A stretch of DNA of 64,000 nt, taken from Acanthacorydalis orientalis (taxonomy: Eukaryota; Arthropoda; Insecta; Megaloptera; Corydalidae). Shown one piece after another: positions 1 to 13,320 of the stretch. Both the position numbers and the translations under genes were made by a program. Position 1 is the stretch's first letter. Every line of letters begins with the position of its first letter. The stretch spans positions 17,504,012-17,568,011 of the forward strand of contig CM068313.1 in assembly GCA_034766995.1 (NCBI GenBank), in the 5' to 3' direction. The notes under the pieces were generated by a model. That model had not been told where the DNA came from and did no database searches. It was given only the letters and a program-made list of their open reading frames with translations.

Positions 1-16
1 CATTTTAAATTATCAA

Positions 17-155
17 TTAATTTACTTCTGTTTCAATGCCTTTCGTTGATATCGTACTCGCATCGTAAATTTCAGGATCTAAATTTTGTTCTTTATTTGA
101 ATCATAAGTTTCTGGCATTTGTAGTTTACTACGAGCCAAAAACAGCTGCTTCTGT
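17..155 (-). CDS. mesh: mesh alternative exon 13b: short cytoplasmic tail and stop
   Basis: The acceptor TTTTACAG before 155 joins the donor at 229 in phase 2 (AG|A, Arg). The exon encodes 45 mostly polar, charged residues and stops with TAA at 19-17. With exon 12b it makes a 1263-residue Mesh isoform with a tail of about 65 residues. This tail ends in ...Thr-Glu-Val-Asn and so lacks the C-terminal PDZ-type motif of the long isoform. The 3' UTR and poly(A) site lie outside the window. Mesh has several isoforms in Drosophila; that this exon pair corresponds to one of them is inference. Confidence 0.82.
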
Positions 156-228
156 CTGTAAAATAAAAATCATTTTATTTTTCTACATGCAAATCACATT
201 TGTTTTAATTATACTGCACGGCTCATAC

Positions 229-382
229 CTCATGGTTTCAAGTTGTTCTTTTTCCTTATCTTCTCTCCGTTTTTTTAATACTCGATAAACAACACACACT
301 AAGCACAAAACTATTGGCATCAACACAGCTAATATTATTCCAAATGTCAATCCCGCTTGCCGAGAAGAATATTCTTGTTTTC
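229..382 (-). CDS. mesh: mesh alternative exon 12b: second transmembrane segment
   Basis: The acceptor TAG at 385-383 opens a phase-1 exon with the same phase as exon 12a. It therefore joins the donor at 2296 in frame (Arg codon split A|GA in both cases). It encodes a short juxtamembrane piece, a hydrophobic segment of about 22 residues and a basic stop-transfer sequence (VLKKRRED). It ends at a strong donor (GAG|GTATGAG) at 229. Exons 12a and 12b share a pattern (Gln-Ala-x-x-Thr, Phe-Ile-Ile, Pro, then Tyr-x-Val-Leu-Lys-x-Arg), which points to an exon duplication. If the donor is not used, reading continues 16 more codons to a TAG near 184. Confidence 0.85.
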
Positions 383-445
383 CTACATTTCAAAATAAAA
401 TTATAGATATTTTTGTGTATAAATATACACATGCTCACACACACA

Positions 446-448
<3 letters not shown>

Positions 449-505
<57 letters not shown>
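449..505. repeat. (AT)n microsatellite between the two mesh endings
   Basis: About 28 AT units in the intron or 3'-UTR space between exons 12a and 12b. The rest of 383-979 is AT-rich with no further exon seen. It should hold the 3' UTR of the long isoform. Confidence 0.95.
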
Positions 506-507
<2 letters not shown>

Positions 508-979
508 TACGATGTGTGTATAACCTATAAAAAAATAAATAACTAAGTGGAATGACCGTTTATTAAAAATAAAAGTTAATTTACAAATTATGTTAAAAAT
601 TCATTCCACATTTGTTATTGACACTATTCGCATTATGATACCAATGATATTTTTAAGGCATGTGGAATAGATTTTTTCCACAATTTGTTAGAAATATATA
701 TTTTTCAAATAGTTTAATATACTTCTGCTTTTTTACAACATACATTCATTGAATACTAGCTAAAGTATAACAAGTAAATATAACGAAAATAATCATCTAT
801 ACAAAAAAAAAATACATAAAAATATAACATATATTATTACAAAAAAAATACAATATCTGTGGAAGTAGTTATAGTATTAATTTACAAATATATGTATTTG
901 AATCTATTTCCACATGCCTTGCTATTCTTACTCATTTAAAATTATGTTCTTATTCTTTATCATTTAAAGGTCTATAAGT

Positions 980-3900
980 TCAAACTAATGTTGTTTTTGC
1001 ACTATATGTTGATAACGGCCTATTTCTAGTAGACACTTTATCTTCTGTACCATTGAGTTGGTTGTTAGTATTAATTGTATGTTGATGCGGAATTGGTTCC
1101 ACATAAATAGAAATTGGTGCGGGGTTTTTCAGAGTGCTATCGCTTTTTTGTGGATATGCGTACATAATATCCTCTTTAAAAGGAACGTTATTCTCAGATG
1201 GTTTTCGATAAGAATTATCGGTTGTTTCTTCAACTGTTGCATAATCAGAATCACTATCTATTGATGCCATTTTATGTAATTGTTTCGGATTGGTTGAATT
1301 GTCGGAAGATGGAGACGACGGAAAATTATTAGTAATGCTTAGTTTTTCAATATCGGTCTGATTAGAGGATATCGGTGAAGGTGCATCATAACTTAAATCC
1401 CATACTTTATCTTCGAACTCAATATTAGGTTTTCCTTTCAATGGTTCGTGCGTTCTGTATGACTTATCGTAACTTCGACGTCTTTTGTTCCCGTCAGATT
1501 CGTAACTCTGATTACTACTCAGCGCGCTTTCTTCATCGAGTTTAATTGATGCATTTAATTTTAATTCATTATCAATCTGTTCTTGAATTCTGAGACGACT
1601 TAAAGAACGTGTGCGAGTTTGGGCAAACGTCCAAGAAGTTGAACTCTCATCTTTACGATTTTTAAGAACGCAATATATAGCAAACCCCAAAATTAATAAC
1701 ATTGGTAACATAATTGCAAAAATAATAAAAGCTGTAAATCGAGCCTGTTGCATATCATACTCAATGTGTCCTATAGAAAATAACAGTCACTTAAATAATA
1801 ATTATTCATGCATAATTAAAAAAGTAATCAGTCAAAAAGATATAGAATAAGGCCAGTTGTTTTGTTTGCATTTGGAAAAATATATATTATATAATTTAAT
1901 AAAGCATTTAAAATTTCTATATCAAAAAACGAAATCATTTTCATAATGAATATGTAACCTTAATTTTAAAATAATATGAAAGATTAGAATTGATTAAATA
2001 TAATTTATTAATATTTAGAAAAATAATATTAGACACTGAAATGTTTCGAGCATAAAAAAATTACTTTTTCAAAATAACACTGATGAGTTTTTAATTTCAA
2101 ATTCATTAAAAGTATACATGCTTTTATAAAGAAAATTCATCTCTTTTGTATTCCAACAAAAAGGGTTTTAATCTATATTCGAAATAATTAAAAATCATTG
2201 AGATATATTCATGTTTAGTTTAGCTGGAATTATATTAACTATAATAACTAAATCAATAGATTATCTATAAAATTACACAATAACAAAATACTCACTTAAA
2301 CATTCTGTATACCCATAATCCGGAAGATCCCATTGACCATTTGGCAAACAAATTCTTCTTTGATCTCCAACCAAAACAAAGTCCTGGTTACATTCAAAAG
2401 ACACTTTTGTACCCGGAATAAAAAAGAAGTTACTCTTTCTTCCAAATCTCGGTGTTTCGAGAATACCGCATGAAATGACACTTTCTTCAGTTTCTTGCCT
2501 TATTTTCGTGTACGAATTATAATAGTTTTTAGTAAAATGAGCCATGTCACGATTTAATGTTACAGCATAATCATACTCGCACTGATAATTTTGAGAGCAA
2601 AATTCTTTTGCTTTTTGAATATCATGAGATCGATTTAGTGGTATTATGTCTTCAGCATTCCTATTCCATTCTGGCTCAAATGTTTTATTCGCGTAAGTAC
2701 TCGAAGTTCGTCCAAAATCTCTTGTAAACATTGCTCTTCCTATCAAATCGTCTTCTTTGTCTTCTAGTAACCCTAAATATATGAAAATAATTCTTTTTTT
2801 AATAACAAAAAGATAACATTAAATATATGAAAAATAAACAAATGCTTTTAAAATTATACTATATATATATATATATTCGGAAAAAAATATTCCTTTTTCC
2901 TTTTCGTAAATAAAAAAGACAGAATGTGAAATATATTTAAGTCCAACTCTTTCTCATTTAATAAAACATCAAATATAGAAATAACAGTAAATCAAATTAT
3001 AGATTATGATAAATAAAATTGACCGTACAAAAAAAAACTAAAACTACAATAATCAAATAAATTATCTTATTATTTTATAACATATTGTTGGTTTTATTAT
3101 TGTTACTCCAATAGACATTAAATTATTTTTTCTAAAAACAAATACATTAATAAAAAAATAGGAAGTTTTATTAAAATATCAGTTATATAAAATATATAAA
3201 AATTAAACAATGTTCCAAATGAAATTGTGTTCTTAAATATAAAATAGTAATTATTTTAAAATAAATGAATAATATATTTTTATGTTTGTGTAATATGAGG
3301 TTTGATTTAAAACACTTACAATGGATTGCAAAATCCCTATGAACTCGTTCAAAACTATTCACATTTCCTATAGTAGTGAATGTTCCATCTGGATTTGTTA
3401 AATCATCTTGCATATCAAAACTCCAATTTCCAAATAGACCGAGTGTTTTGTTCTGCATTATTAAAATACATTATATATTATTAGAACAAATGTATATTAA
3501 AAATATTCACTTACTATAAAATTCCAAGGCAAATATACTCTTGTGGACATGAAACCCTCATTTTCTATCACTTCTACTCCTGCACCAGACTCAAACATGA
3601 GAATAACTTCAGACTGATTTAAAATGTACGTTGGTGTATATACGGTCACACCTAAAAGGTACATTGGTTAAATTTTTATGCCGTTTAGAGCAAACTTTTA
3701 AAATTTTATTTATAAAACAAATAACGAGTAAATAAAAAGTTTATGAAGAGAATAATAAAAGTAATGGAAACTTAATAATGATTATTTTAAAACTAAAAAC
3801 ATAAACTTAACTTAAATAAAATACTCAGATAAATGCTAGACATACCCACAAAATGTTGAACTTTCAATGATGGTCTATCGAAGTAAACAGGTTTTCCGTC

Positions 3901-5324
3901 TGCTAAAACATCCAGTCTGTATCGCCATTGTGCGTCTTTTGGTCGTAATTTAACTTCTATTATAGCTGAATTGTTTCCCCTTGCGGCTACTGATGTTAAT
4001 TTTGTACCTTTAACTTCGCCATATTGATTCGGAAAAATTTGTTCAAATCGTCCTTGAACATCCAATTTTGTCTTGGGGGTATTTGATCTGACAAGTACAA
4101 ATTCACCTTTTCCATTGAACGTGTACGGTAAATTATCGAATGTTACAATGTGCGGGTCTCCAAAGACTGTTGCCACACCTGGTGCTTGATACGCAATGCA
4201 ATCTTGTGAAGGTCTTCGTTCAAAACGATACGTTTCACATCCTACTGACTGTTCGTCTTGCCATATACAACACGAATAAAAAGGACTCATATCATGGTAC
4301 CAATGAGATAAAGTTGGCACTTTATTCGCTTCGGTCCATGGTATATATCCAAGATTATGAGAACGATGTGGTCGAGACCCCCATTGTTGATCATAAGATA
4401 ACATTAAATAATTATTTTTATCGTAGCAGCATTGTTGTTCGGCTCCATCAAGACTATGAAATTATTATTATAAATTATATTCATTATGGGCTAAATGTGT
4501 ATTTTAATTTTATTTTATATTTCATTCGGACATAAGAAAATTATATTCATTATAAATAAATGTATAAAATAGTTAATACATAAAAATAGTGAAGAAAATA
4601 AGATATTCTTACCTCGGAGCACCTGTTCGAACACAATGAAGAGCACCTTTGTTGTAAAAGCATTTTGAATTAATATCTTTATCGCAATCAAAATCTGGTA
4701 AGAACCTCCCTTTGTCATTCAACGCTTGAGTCAATTTACAGGGACACTGAGGAATCTCATGGGCAAAATTTTTCAAATATCTATCATTCATCAACCATTT
4801 GTTACATAACGCTTCAGGCCATTTTTTACCGTGCTCTTTCTCCCATTGCGGTTTAAAATACCATGCGAGAGGAATTGGTCGACTCCACAATACCGGTGTA
4901 ATGCCCATACTAGAATATTGATCAGGATTTGTTAAATTGATCTGAATGAATCCAAAGTACATATCGCTATGTTTACGATTGTCGCGTAGTCGAAAATTTG
5001 ATGGCGATATCATATATACTCCAGCATTGCTAGTTGATTCCTGAAACATTGTTATTTTATTAACATATTTCAGTCTTGATTACACAGAGAAAACATACCT
5101 CAATAATATCAATATACTCTAATTCTGGTTTTATAGTTCTTTCTCGATAACCCCATAACGATATTCTAACAATTGCGTTTTGATTCGTTGTTAAATTTCT
5201 CGGGTCCCATGTTATTTTAAATTCATTGGCATCTTTCTCATGCAATTCATTTGACTCGAAAAAGATTCTCTCTGTTGCTGTAGCTGGTGTCTCTACAGAA
5301 AATTAATATATACATAAAAAGCTG

Positions 5325-5357
<33 letters not shown>

Positions 5358-6406
5358 AAAAACTATGTAAAGTATTACGTCGATTATCGGTTTCAACGTA
5401 CCTACAAAATATTTTCCTTTCCAATTATAGCCACCACTTCCGATTGCCACCTCAAAACGAATGTATCCTTCAGCGAACAATCTAGGTTGAACACATATCG
5501 CTCGATTACGATCGATAATAAAACCACGAACTTCTTCAGTATCAAATCGACAAATAATTTTTAAATTTGGATCTTCAAAACAAGGCCCTGTTATATTTAC
5601 TACTGTTCCGCCCAACATATTACCACTTTCTGGTGCAAATACCAGCGGTAAGTTTGATCCACCTTTTTAAAATCAAATAATAATTAGATATATTTTGAAG
5701 AAGAACCTTAGATATATTTTGCTACTACATACTGTGTATCAATCGTGTACTAAAATTTACATTAAATATGTTTTTATGTATTTACGAGTTTTTGAGTATT
5801 TTTAAATGTCAATACTTTATATTACTAAAACCAATTACTCACTCCAATCTTTATTACAAGTTCCTAACATAATTTTTTCATCAATACGGAATATGTGCCT
5901 TCCTTTTTTACCATTACCCCAACCTCTGCCAACAAGGTCACGCAAAACTGAATTTTGTGAATACGGCTGATATGAATAACTCTGAGTTCCATTTCCTGCA
6001 TTAAACCCTATGTATGCTGGAGAACCTCCTTCTCCCCCTCTTCCATCGCCACCAGCTTCTGTATGCGTACTCCATTGAAGATCAGCATAATTAAACATGG
6101 CATAAGTAAAAACTTCATCAGTTGCCAAAACCAATTGAAACGTATTTGTCTACAAAAATATTTAAACCCTAATATAGTAAATATTATTTTAATAACCAAA
6201 GATGTAATAAATGTGCAAATAGTTAAGTCTTTAAACAAATATTAAAAGTTTTGATTATCACATAAAATGTTTACACAAAAGAGAAGAGTTGACAATTTTT
6301 TTATAAACAATTTATCAAATAAAAAAATATCTTACTGAAAAATGGAATTCGAAACATTGATAAATTTTCGTTAAAACCTTTTTTTGTTTCCATTGATACA
6401 ATTATA

Positions 6407-6467
<61 letters not shown>

Positions 6468-7844
6468 CGTATATAATTTCATACATATTTTTTTATTTGA
6501 ACTTTATATCATAAAATAATTATTAATGTAAATTGTGAAGCAAGTTAAATGATAACAAAATTACTTCTTTATATACACCGAATAATCACTTGTTATTAAA
6601 TTATTTACATTTAATATCGAAAAGATAACTGATTTTTATACAAATAAAACAGGTGAATTTAGACATAGTTGCCTTTAAAAAAACTGAACGGATATTTGAA
6701 CCTTTTTTTGGTTTTACGTTTTCCTTCGCATTAGTATTGTATTATTTATAAAGTAAATGTATTTATTTCACTTTTTAATGAAATAAAAATAATAATTATC
6801 ATTTAATATACGTTTTAAATCAACAAAATTCTTAAATTGATTACAGCTGAGTAAATAGTTTTAACACACCGTTGTAAGGGTGTTATAACTTCCTCCAGCG
6901 AAAGACATATTTTTCCATGTAACAATAGTCACATGTTTTGGTACAAAAGTTTCAGATCCAATAACACCTGTACGAATATCCCACATTACTCTTTCCCGAA
7001 CTTCCGTTCCAAATACGTCAGTACGCGATTGCAAATCTCTCTCCATTCTGAAATAGACACCGGGTTTTCTCTGATCTATGTCGTCGTGTTCTAGTTCGCC
7101 GATTCGGCATTTACTGAAGAAGATTCCGATAAACGATGGATCGTTTTCTTTAGGCCAATCTTTTACGGGGAACACTAGTGGATATTTATAATTAAGTGGA
7201 GGATCACTGAACTCTAGATATCCATTCATCGAAATCTATAAATATCCAATTCGCAAAAAAAAAGTAAAATTATACACATACAGGCACACACACATACACA
7301 CACACACATATATATGTGTGTGGGTGTGTGCGTGTGTGTATGTGTATATAATCATATTTTTATTAATTGTAAATGTATAGAACTATTTATAAATACAATT
7401 AACTTTATGGATAACTAATAAAGTTTAACAATAAAAAAAATAATAACAGAAACATACACGTGTATAGTTGAATCTAAATCCAAAAAATGGTAATTGAAAA
7501 TTGAAATTTTTATGGATTTGAGGAGAAGAGGTATGAATATCTTTTTGGAAATCTCCAATGCCCTCATTACCGCCTTTATCAAAAAACCAATACAAAAGTG
7601 GTTCACGTATTTGTTTCAACCGAGTTTCTGTAATGACATGTGGAGCCCCGCGATTATGATTTATATCTGATGGTTTTGGTGCTTCTCGAGAAGTAAGTGG
7701 ATCTGAAAAACATACATATTACTGAAATAATGAAACATAAAATAATGATCATAATATACTTGAAGTATATTTGAATGTTATAAAAATAATTGGTCAATAA
7801 TCGTTTAATTTTTATAATAAACAATTTGTTTACTATTTTAAACA

Positions 7845-7894
<50 letters not shown>

Positions 7895-8517
7895 GATTAA
7901 ATATTTATTATTTATAACTGAAAAAAATATTTACAATGTGATGACTCTTAAATTCTTTTGATAAAAATTGAAACTGTATTACAAAAATTAATAAAAATAA
8001 TCTGCTATTAATTTTTTCTTAATATTTTCATGTGCGTTAATAAACATATTTCGAAACTGGATATCATTTTAACCAGAGTATACATCGTCAAATAAAATAA
8101 GGATTATACGGAAACATAATTTGCACAAAATTAATAAATATAAAATAGTCAAATTACAACGTTTTTTTTTTCAAAAAAAGTGCTATAGTATATATTTCTT
8201 GTTCATATCAACAGTACAGAAACATATATCTTCAGTGACTTCAAACAAGATACAGAAGGATAGAAATCCATATGTTACGAATAGTAAGAAGAGATTATAG
8301 AACAATGAGATGAATACAAAAAAAAAGATTTACAGAAATTAAAATAAAGTTTTTTAATTGAAAATAAAAGAAAGAAAAAGTAATAGGTAGATAATTAATA
8401 TTTGCAAGAGAATGTAATAGGTAGATAAGAATTACTGACCGAGAACCAAAAAGTATAAAAATCTAGAAAAATACCATTGAACATGTGGAATAAGAATATT
8501 AGAAATATTATATATGT

Positions 8518-8579
<62 letters not shown>

Positions 8580-8918
8580 AAAATAGCTTCCAATATGTTT
8601 GAAAAAGGACCAAAAAAATGTCACGAATAGAAATAATTATATACATTACAATTCATTATAAAACAGTATAAATATTTTATATTTTCTTTGTTCATTTAAA
8701 ACTATTTGTCTTTTTTATCAAATCATTACAGGATTAAATACTGAATAATCTTAACAATATCAGTAGATAATAGTTAATTGATAATAATTATTGAGTGAAG
8801 CAAACGATGTACTTAATATGAGTAATATTAGTGAATAATGCCACGCCTAAAATTAAAGTTTCACAATATGTATTACATATTTTTGTATAAAATAATTTTT
8901 TTTGTATTTATTCAGCAG

Positions 8919-8964
<46 letters not shown>

Positions 8965-9498
8965 TCATTCTTTAACAAAGATACTATATTTTTAAATGTT
9001 ATTAGGTAACGAATAAATATCAAAAGAAAAAATTACATTATTTATAAATATAATTTCAATGGTATATATCTTTAGACATTAAACATTTTATACAAATTGT
9101 AATAAGATGCTGAAAAAAGTAAAGTTAGTTAAGAATTCAACTTAATTTAACTTACCACTATCTTTCCCATAATCGTCCTCTATTAAACGGCCGAACTCTC
9201 CACTATCGGACATAAGTCTTCCTGATTTCGATTTTGTATCATTATCATCTGTATCAATTATTGTTTCAGCGCTGTTATCAATTTCATCCTTTTCCAAAAG
9301 TTCACTTAACGGAGTTGGCTTCTCTGTAGAATCATACTCTTCCTTAAGTGTTAAATTCTCATCAATCGGTGATTCAGAAGGTTCTGTATCTAATTGCGAT
9401 TCTTTCATTTCATTACTATCTCCTACTGATGTAACATCTTCTTGACACGTCAAACTAATTCCAATAACGAAAATATAGAAAACCGTACTTAAATTCAT
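980..9498 (-). CDS. mesh: Mesh, long-tail isoform (NIDO-IPT-AMOP-VWD-sushi membrane protein), 12 exons
   Basis: Spliced exons, in order: 9498-9156, 7702-7458, 7235-6870, 6149-5843, 5662-5402, 5292-5099, 5040-4613, 4453-3846, 3651-3515, 3452-3320, 2772-2296, 1770-980. All introns are GT-AG, phases agree at each join, and the sum is 4290 nt (1429 residues). The ATG at 9498 opens a signal peptide; the frame is open a little further upstream but only from TTG. An acidic low-complexity stretch runs to about residue 110. Then come NIDO (about 225-375; motif [12 protein letters not shown]), IPT/TIG-like (about 420-510), Cys-rich AMOP (about 645-790), VWD (from about 805; FGDPH) and sushi (about 1108-1165), followed by one membrane segment (about 1176-1199) and a 230-residue cytoplasmic tail. 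Known for the family: Mesh works with Snakeskin and Tsp2A in smooth septate junctions of insect midgut and Malpighian tubules. The order and the [18 protein letters not shown] block make the call firm. Confidence 0.95.
6412..6461. repeat. (TA)n microsatellite in mesh intron 3
   Basis: About 25 TA units between exon 4 (5843-6149) and exon 3 (6870-7235). Shorter TA tracts also lie in other mesh introns near 2861 and 5327. A mixed CA/TG tract lies at about 7275-7345. Confidence 0.95.
7703..9155 (-). other. mesh intron 1, with TA tracts and a decayed retrotransposon piece
   Basis: This 1453-bp first intron carries (TA)n at 7845-7889, 8517-8578 and 8922-8961. It also holds a stop-ridden stretch (about 8220-8480) that resembles the C-terminal part of the RTE-like fragment at 13321-13801. 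No coding exon was seen in it. Confidence 0.7.
8222..8480 (+). mobile_element. Decayed RTE-like non-LTR retrotransposon fragment
   Basis: Plus-strand reading gives, with stops and shifts, pieces such as ...VRRDYR..., FARECNR and TDREPKSIK. These follow the same order as the better-preserved fragment at 13321-13801 (TRRDRKR, IAKREDNR, DWEPRNMK). No open frame remains and the ends are unclear. The match is by eye only. Confidence 0.5.
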
Positions 9499-10359
9499 CG
9501 TTATTAAAAGTAAAACACTTTTACACAACAAATGATACTTTTATAAATATGAAAAAACTTTATATTTTTTACATGCATACAAAAACATCCTTCTTCTGCA
9601 AAATACGAACTTATATTGTTATAATCGTTGTTAGAACATAATTAAAGTTTATCTTATTTTTCAGGTGATAACATGACTAGTTATAGAAAAAACGAGAAAG
9701 TAAAAGAAGACAAAAATACCAAAACAAATGTAATACGACAGGTGTAATACTCGTTTCACTTGCTAAATTCTGTTATCTAAATCATCTTTATAGTCATACG
9801 TATTATCTATTTATTAACATATCACATACCGATAAAACAAAATGTTTATTTTAATAAAGAATCATATTGGATTTTTTTATTATAACATTATATGTACAGA
9901 AAATAGAAAAATATTTTAAAAATCTTGGCTAATTTAAAAAAAAATCCAATTGAATGTTTTACTGCCAACTATATTATTTATTTAACTCTTAGTTTATAAA
10001 AAGGTCTGAAATTTCAATTCTATAGGACTCTCGTAATAAAATCGATATGCAAGAGTATTTTTTTTACACAATACATTTTTAATACAATATTTATGCAAAT
10101 ATCGTTCGCCTTAAAGTTTGTTAACGTTTTTATTTATACAATATTAGTTGCACGTTCTGTTTAGCCACTAAATTACCAGTAATTAATTTTATAACCAGTT
10201 TTCATACATTTATGAGATTGCGTTTAAATTTATTTTGCATTACTATAATATATTTCTTATCAAAATTTTGAAATACAAATATTTTCATCGGTTTTAAATT
10301 TATTCTACATTTTAATTTTCCACACACTGCATTGATCTCTGAAAATATAACTCCTTAGG

Positions 10360-10393
<34 letters not shown>
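9499..10393. other. Upstream region of mesh; no gene seen
   Basis: It holds the 5' UTR and promoter of mesh by position. No TATA box or initiator could be fixed with confidence, because the sequence is too AT-rich. A short (TA)n tract lies at about 10366-10393. Confidence 0.5.
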
Positions 10394-10495
10394 CAAGGGG
10401 CTCCGCCCTCTACTCGCTTCACTTATCAACCCCAGGTTGATAAAGGAAGCGCTGATAACTGCGCTCGCCCACTTATCAATTATAAGCATGTCATG
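10394..10495 (+). repeat. GC-rich dispersed repeat module, copy 1
   Basis: A sharply GC-rich block directly after a TA tract. It begins CAAGGGGCTCCGCCC and runs to GCGCTCGCCCACTTATCA. A related copy lies inverted at 13170-13252, and the start recurs at 35214-35240. Internal TTGATAA/TTATCA words could fold. The class of element is unknown. Confidence 0.65.
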
Positions 10496-10872
10496 TAACC
10501 GAATGAAACAATAAACATATTTGGTTATCATAGAAACCTCGTCCCAAATAAATAAGTCAATGTTATGGATTTATATATATATATACATATTATTATGTCA
10601 TTATAAACATTCTGGGAAATAGATTATTTTTTGCAACGTGTTTGTTATAATGTTTCTTGTGGATAATTTTGATTATATATATATATATATATATATACAC
10701 TATATGTAGAATCAATGTAAAAAATGTATAAAAACTCTTCAAATAAATACACGAAATAATGTTAACCGAAAATTTATTCGCCATTTCAGAAAAAAAGACT
10801 GAAGCATCAAAAGTGAGAAATTACAAGAGACCTCTTTATACAGTAATGGATGGTCAAAATTGAAGATTGGAA

Positions 10873-10873
<1 letters not shown>

Positions 10874-10927
<54 letters not shown>
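10874..10927. repeat. (AT)n microsatellite
   Basis: About 27 AT units. A shorter TA tract lies at about 10673-10697. The surrounding 10496-12378 is AT-rich spacer without a gene. Confidence 0.95.
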
Positions 10928-10930
<3 letters not shown>

Positions 10931-12370
10931 CTATATACTTAAAATAATAAATTAAAATTAATGAGGCTAGAAACAATTTCTATAAAATAACAATAAGCAT
11001 AGAAGAATAAAAACCATGACTATTTCAAACACGGTATGAGGATTCTGCAAAAAATATTTCTGACTTATTTCTATACTCCTGTCTTTGTATTTTTTTCAAA
11101 AAAATACTGAATTATTTTTATTATATATATATATATACACGTTTTTTTTATCTAAAAAATGTTAGTTCATTTAAAACGCTTACAATAAAATTGTGAAAGA
11201 TTTCATGAGTCAGTTATACGATGAGTATTGATAATGTTGTTATCTTGTAATACAAACAAGATTAGAATATTTTATCTCTGAACATTATTTGAAATATATC
11301 AAAGTATAACTTTTTAATGTACAAATATTTAATTAAAAATTATATTCTTATACAATAAAAAAATATGTTGTTTGAATTACATTGCAAATACCTATTAATA
11401 CTAATATATAATACTGTTCTACAAAATTTCAAATTTATACTTATATGTATATTATTAAATGTTTAGTTATTAATGTATGTACCGTACATAAACAATTAAA
11501 ATGTATAAATTAACACATTTTTAAATTTAAAGAGTTGTCAAACATAATTAGAAAAATAATTTAAAAAGATATATATCAGAAATATTGAGTACATTTTAAT
11601 TATTAAATTCTATTTTCTAATTTTTTTTACTAACATCAAGAAAATAACTTTATACTGACAATGTATGTAAATAAAAAGTAATAATTTTATTAAAAAGATT
11701 TACAATACTTGTCTATTTTTGATTTCAAAACGTCCTGCACGTTTTATTAACCTGTAAAGAACGAGAAAAATTAAAAAAAAAAAAACACTTGTTAATCTAA
11801 AATATCGTTTCTTACATCATTCTTAAAAAAATATATTTAATTTATATTTTAGTTCTCAAACATTCAAATGATGTTTTTTTTTATCATCTCGAAAATTTGT
11901 TTTAAAAGTATTTTATACTTTTTTAATATTATTGTGTTTTATAAAGCAGTAAAATAAAAAAATACCCGAAATCAAATTTTAAAAGTATAAAATTCATACT
12001 AAATTATTCGCCTGTTATACGTAAATTTATGCATTAATTCAAAATATAATATGATATATGTAAATAAAATAGAAATGCATTTTTTCTATAGATCTATCTC
12101 CTTGAAGTGTAAATGAGTAACAAAGATGAAATGTAGTAATATGAAATATATTGTTTACGAATAATTACCTTTTCCTGTCAGAAGTTTGCTGAAAAGTTTA
12201 ATTGGTACATACAAGTTAGGTAAAGACAAATTAAATATCATTACCATGTTAAAACATTTACAAAATACAACAGTTATTAGGAAAGGAATACATTTTGTGT
12301 TGCTGAACAAATGAGGATTTAATATATCTTTAAAAGTCAAATCTCACTTTCTGTAACTTTATAATAAAGT

Positions 12371-12378
<8 letters not shown>

Positions 12379-12433
<55 letters not shown>
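12379..12433. repeat. (TA)n microsatellite
   Basis: About 27 units in AT-rich spacer. Confidence 0.95.
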
Positions 12434-12436
<3 letters not shown>

Positions 12437-12761
12437 CAATCATTTACACTCTAAATGGGATTGATATAACGTCAAGTATATTTTATTCTTGTTCAATATT
12501 CTATTCAGAAAAAATATTATATATGGTATTATCAATTTATATTAATTACGTGTATGATAAAAACGATTATGTTAAACTTTTATTTAAGAAAGTTGAGTTG
12601 CATATATTAAAGGGAAAATAATTTATTATAAAAAACAACATGAAGGAAGTATCAGATATAAATACAAACAATTTTACTTTCTCCAATGAATTTTTCGTTC
12701 ACCTATAATCCACAAAAAAGTTTCCTCTGAATTTTAATACTCTGTGAATACTGGCATTTTC

Positions 12762-12915
12762 ATCAAAATGCCCATAAGCAGCAATCAAAAATGATGAAAA
12801 ATCAATTATTGAACATTAAATCAGAATATCTTTTTTATAGTTTCTGAATGAATAAAAAATTAATTTATTAAAATAAATTTACCCACAGTGACAATACTGT
12901 ACTGTAACAATTTTA
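12762..12915 (+). repeat. Diverged duplicated segment, copy A
   Basis: Shares an ordered series of words with 15735-15885: ATAAG(C/T)AGCAATCAA, TTATTGAA, AAAAATTAATTT, TAAATTTA(C/A)CC, CAGTG. Both copies are on the plus strand, about 3 kb apart. They are non-coding and presumably copies of one repeat family. Confidence 0.6.
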
Positions 12916-13169
12916 GCCAAGACTACTTAGGTAATTTAATGTTATGAAATACAGCAGTCAAGAATTTGCTATATATTTTATATGCGATTTTGGATGTATG
13001 TATATATATATATATATATATAATTAGTACTTGACCACAAAAAAACTAAAAGGTTGCAAAAAATAATCTACTACAATGTTTATATAGGCATACAAACACG
13101 TACATATACACATAATAATAATTATATAGACATAATGAGTTTTAAAAATATTTTTGTTTTATTCGTTAC

Positions 13170-13252
13170 ATGTACACGCTAATAAGTGGGTGAGCGCGGA
13201 GGTTTCCGGGGAGCCAAGGAGTTGAAGTGAACGGGGGCAAAGTCTCCTTGTA
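13170..13252 (-). repeat. GC-rich dispersed repeat module, copy 2 (inverted)
   Basis: On the minus strand it reads from CAAGGAGACTTTGCCCCC to GCGCTCACCCACTTATTA. It starts and ends like copy 1 at 10394 and, like it, borders a TA tract on its CAAGG side. Confidence 0.6.
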
Positions 13253-13278
13253 TATATATACATATACATACACACACA

Positions 13279-13318
<40 letters not shown>

Positions 13319-13320
13319 TT

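Noticed and set aside
9499..9531. Upstream extension of mesh to 9531
   Set aside because: The extra 11 codons begin with TTG; the ATG at 9498 starts a proper signal peptide.
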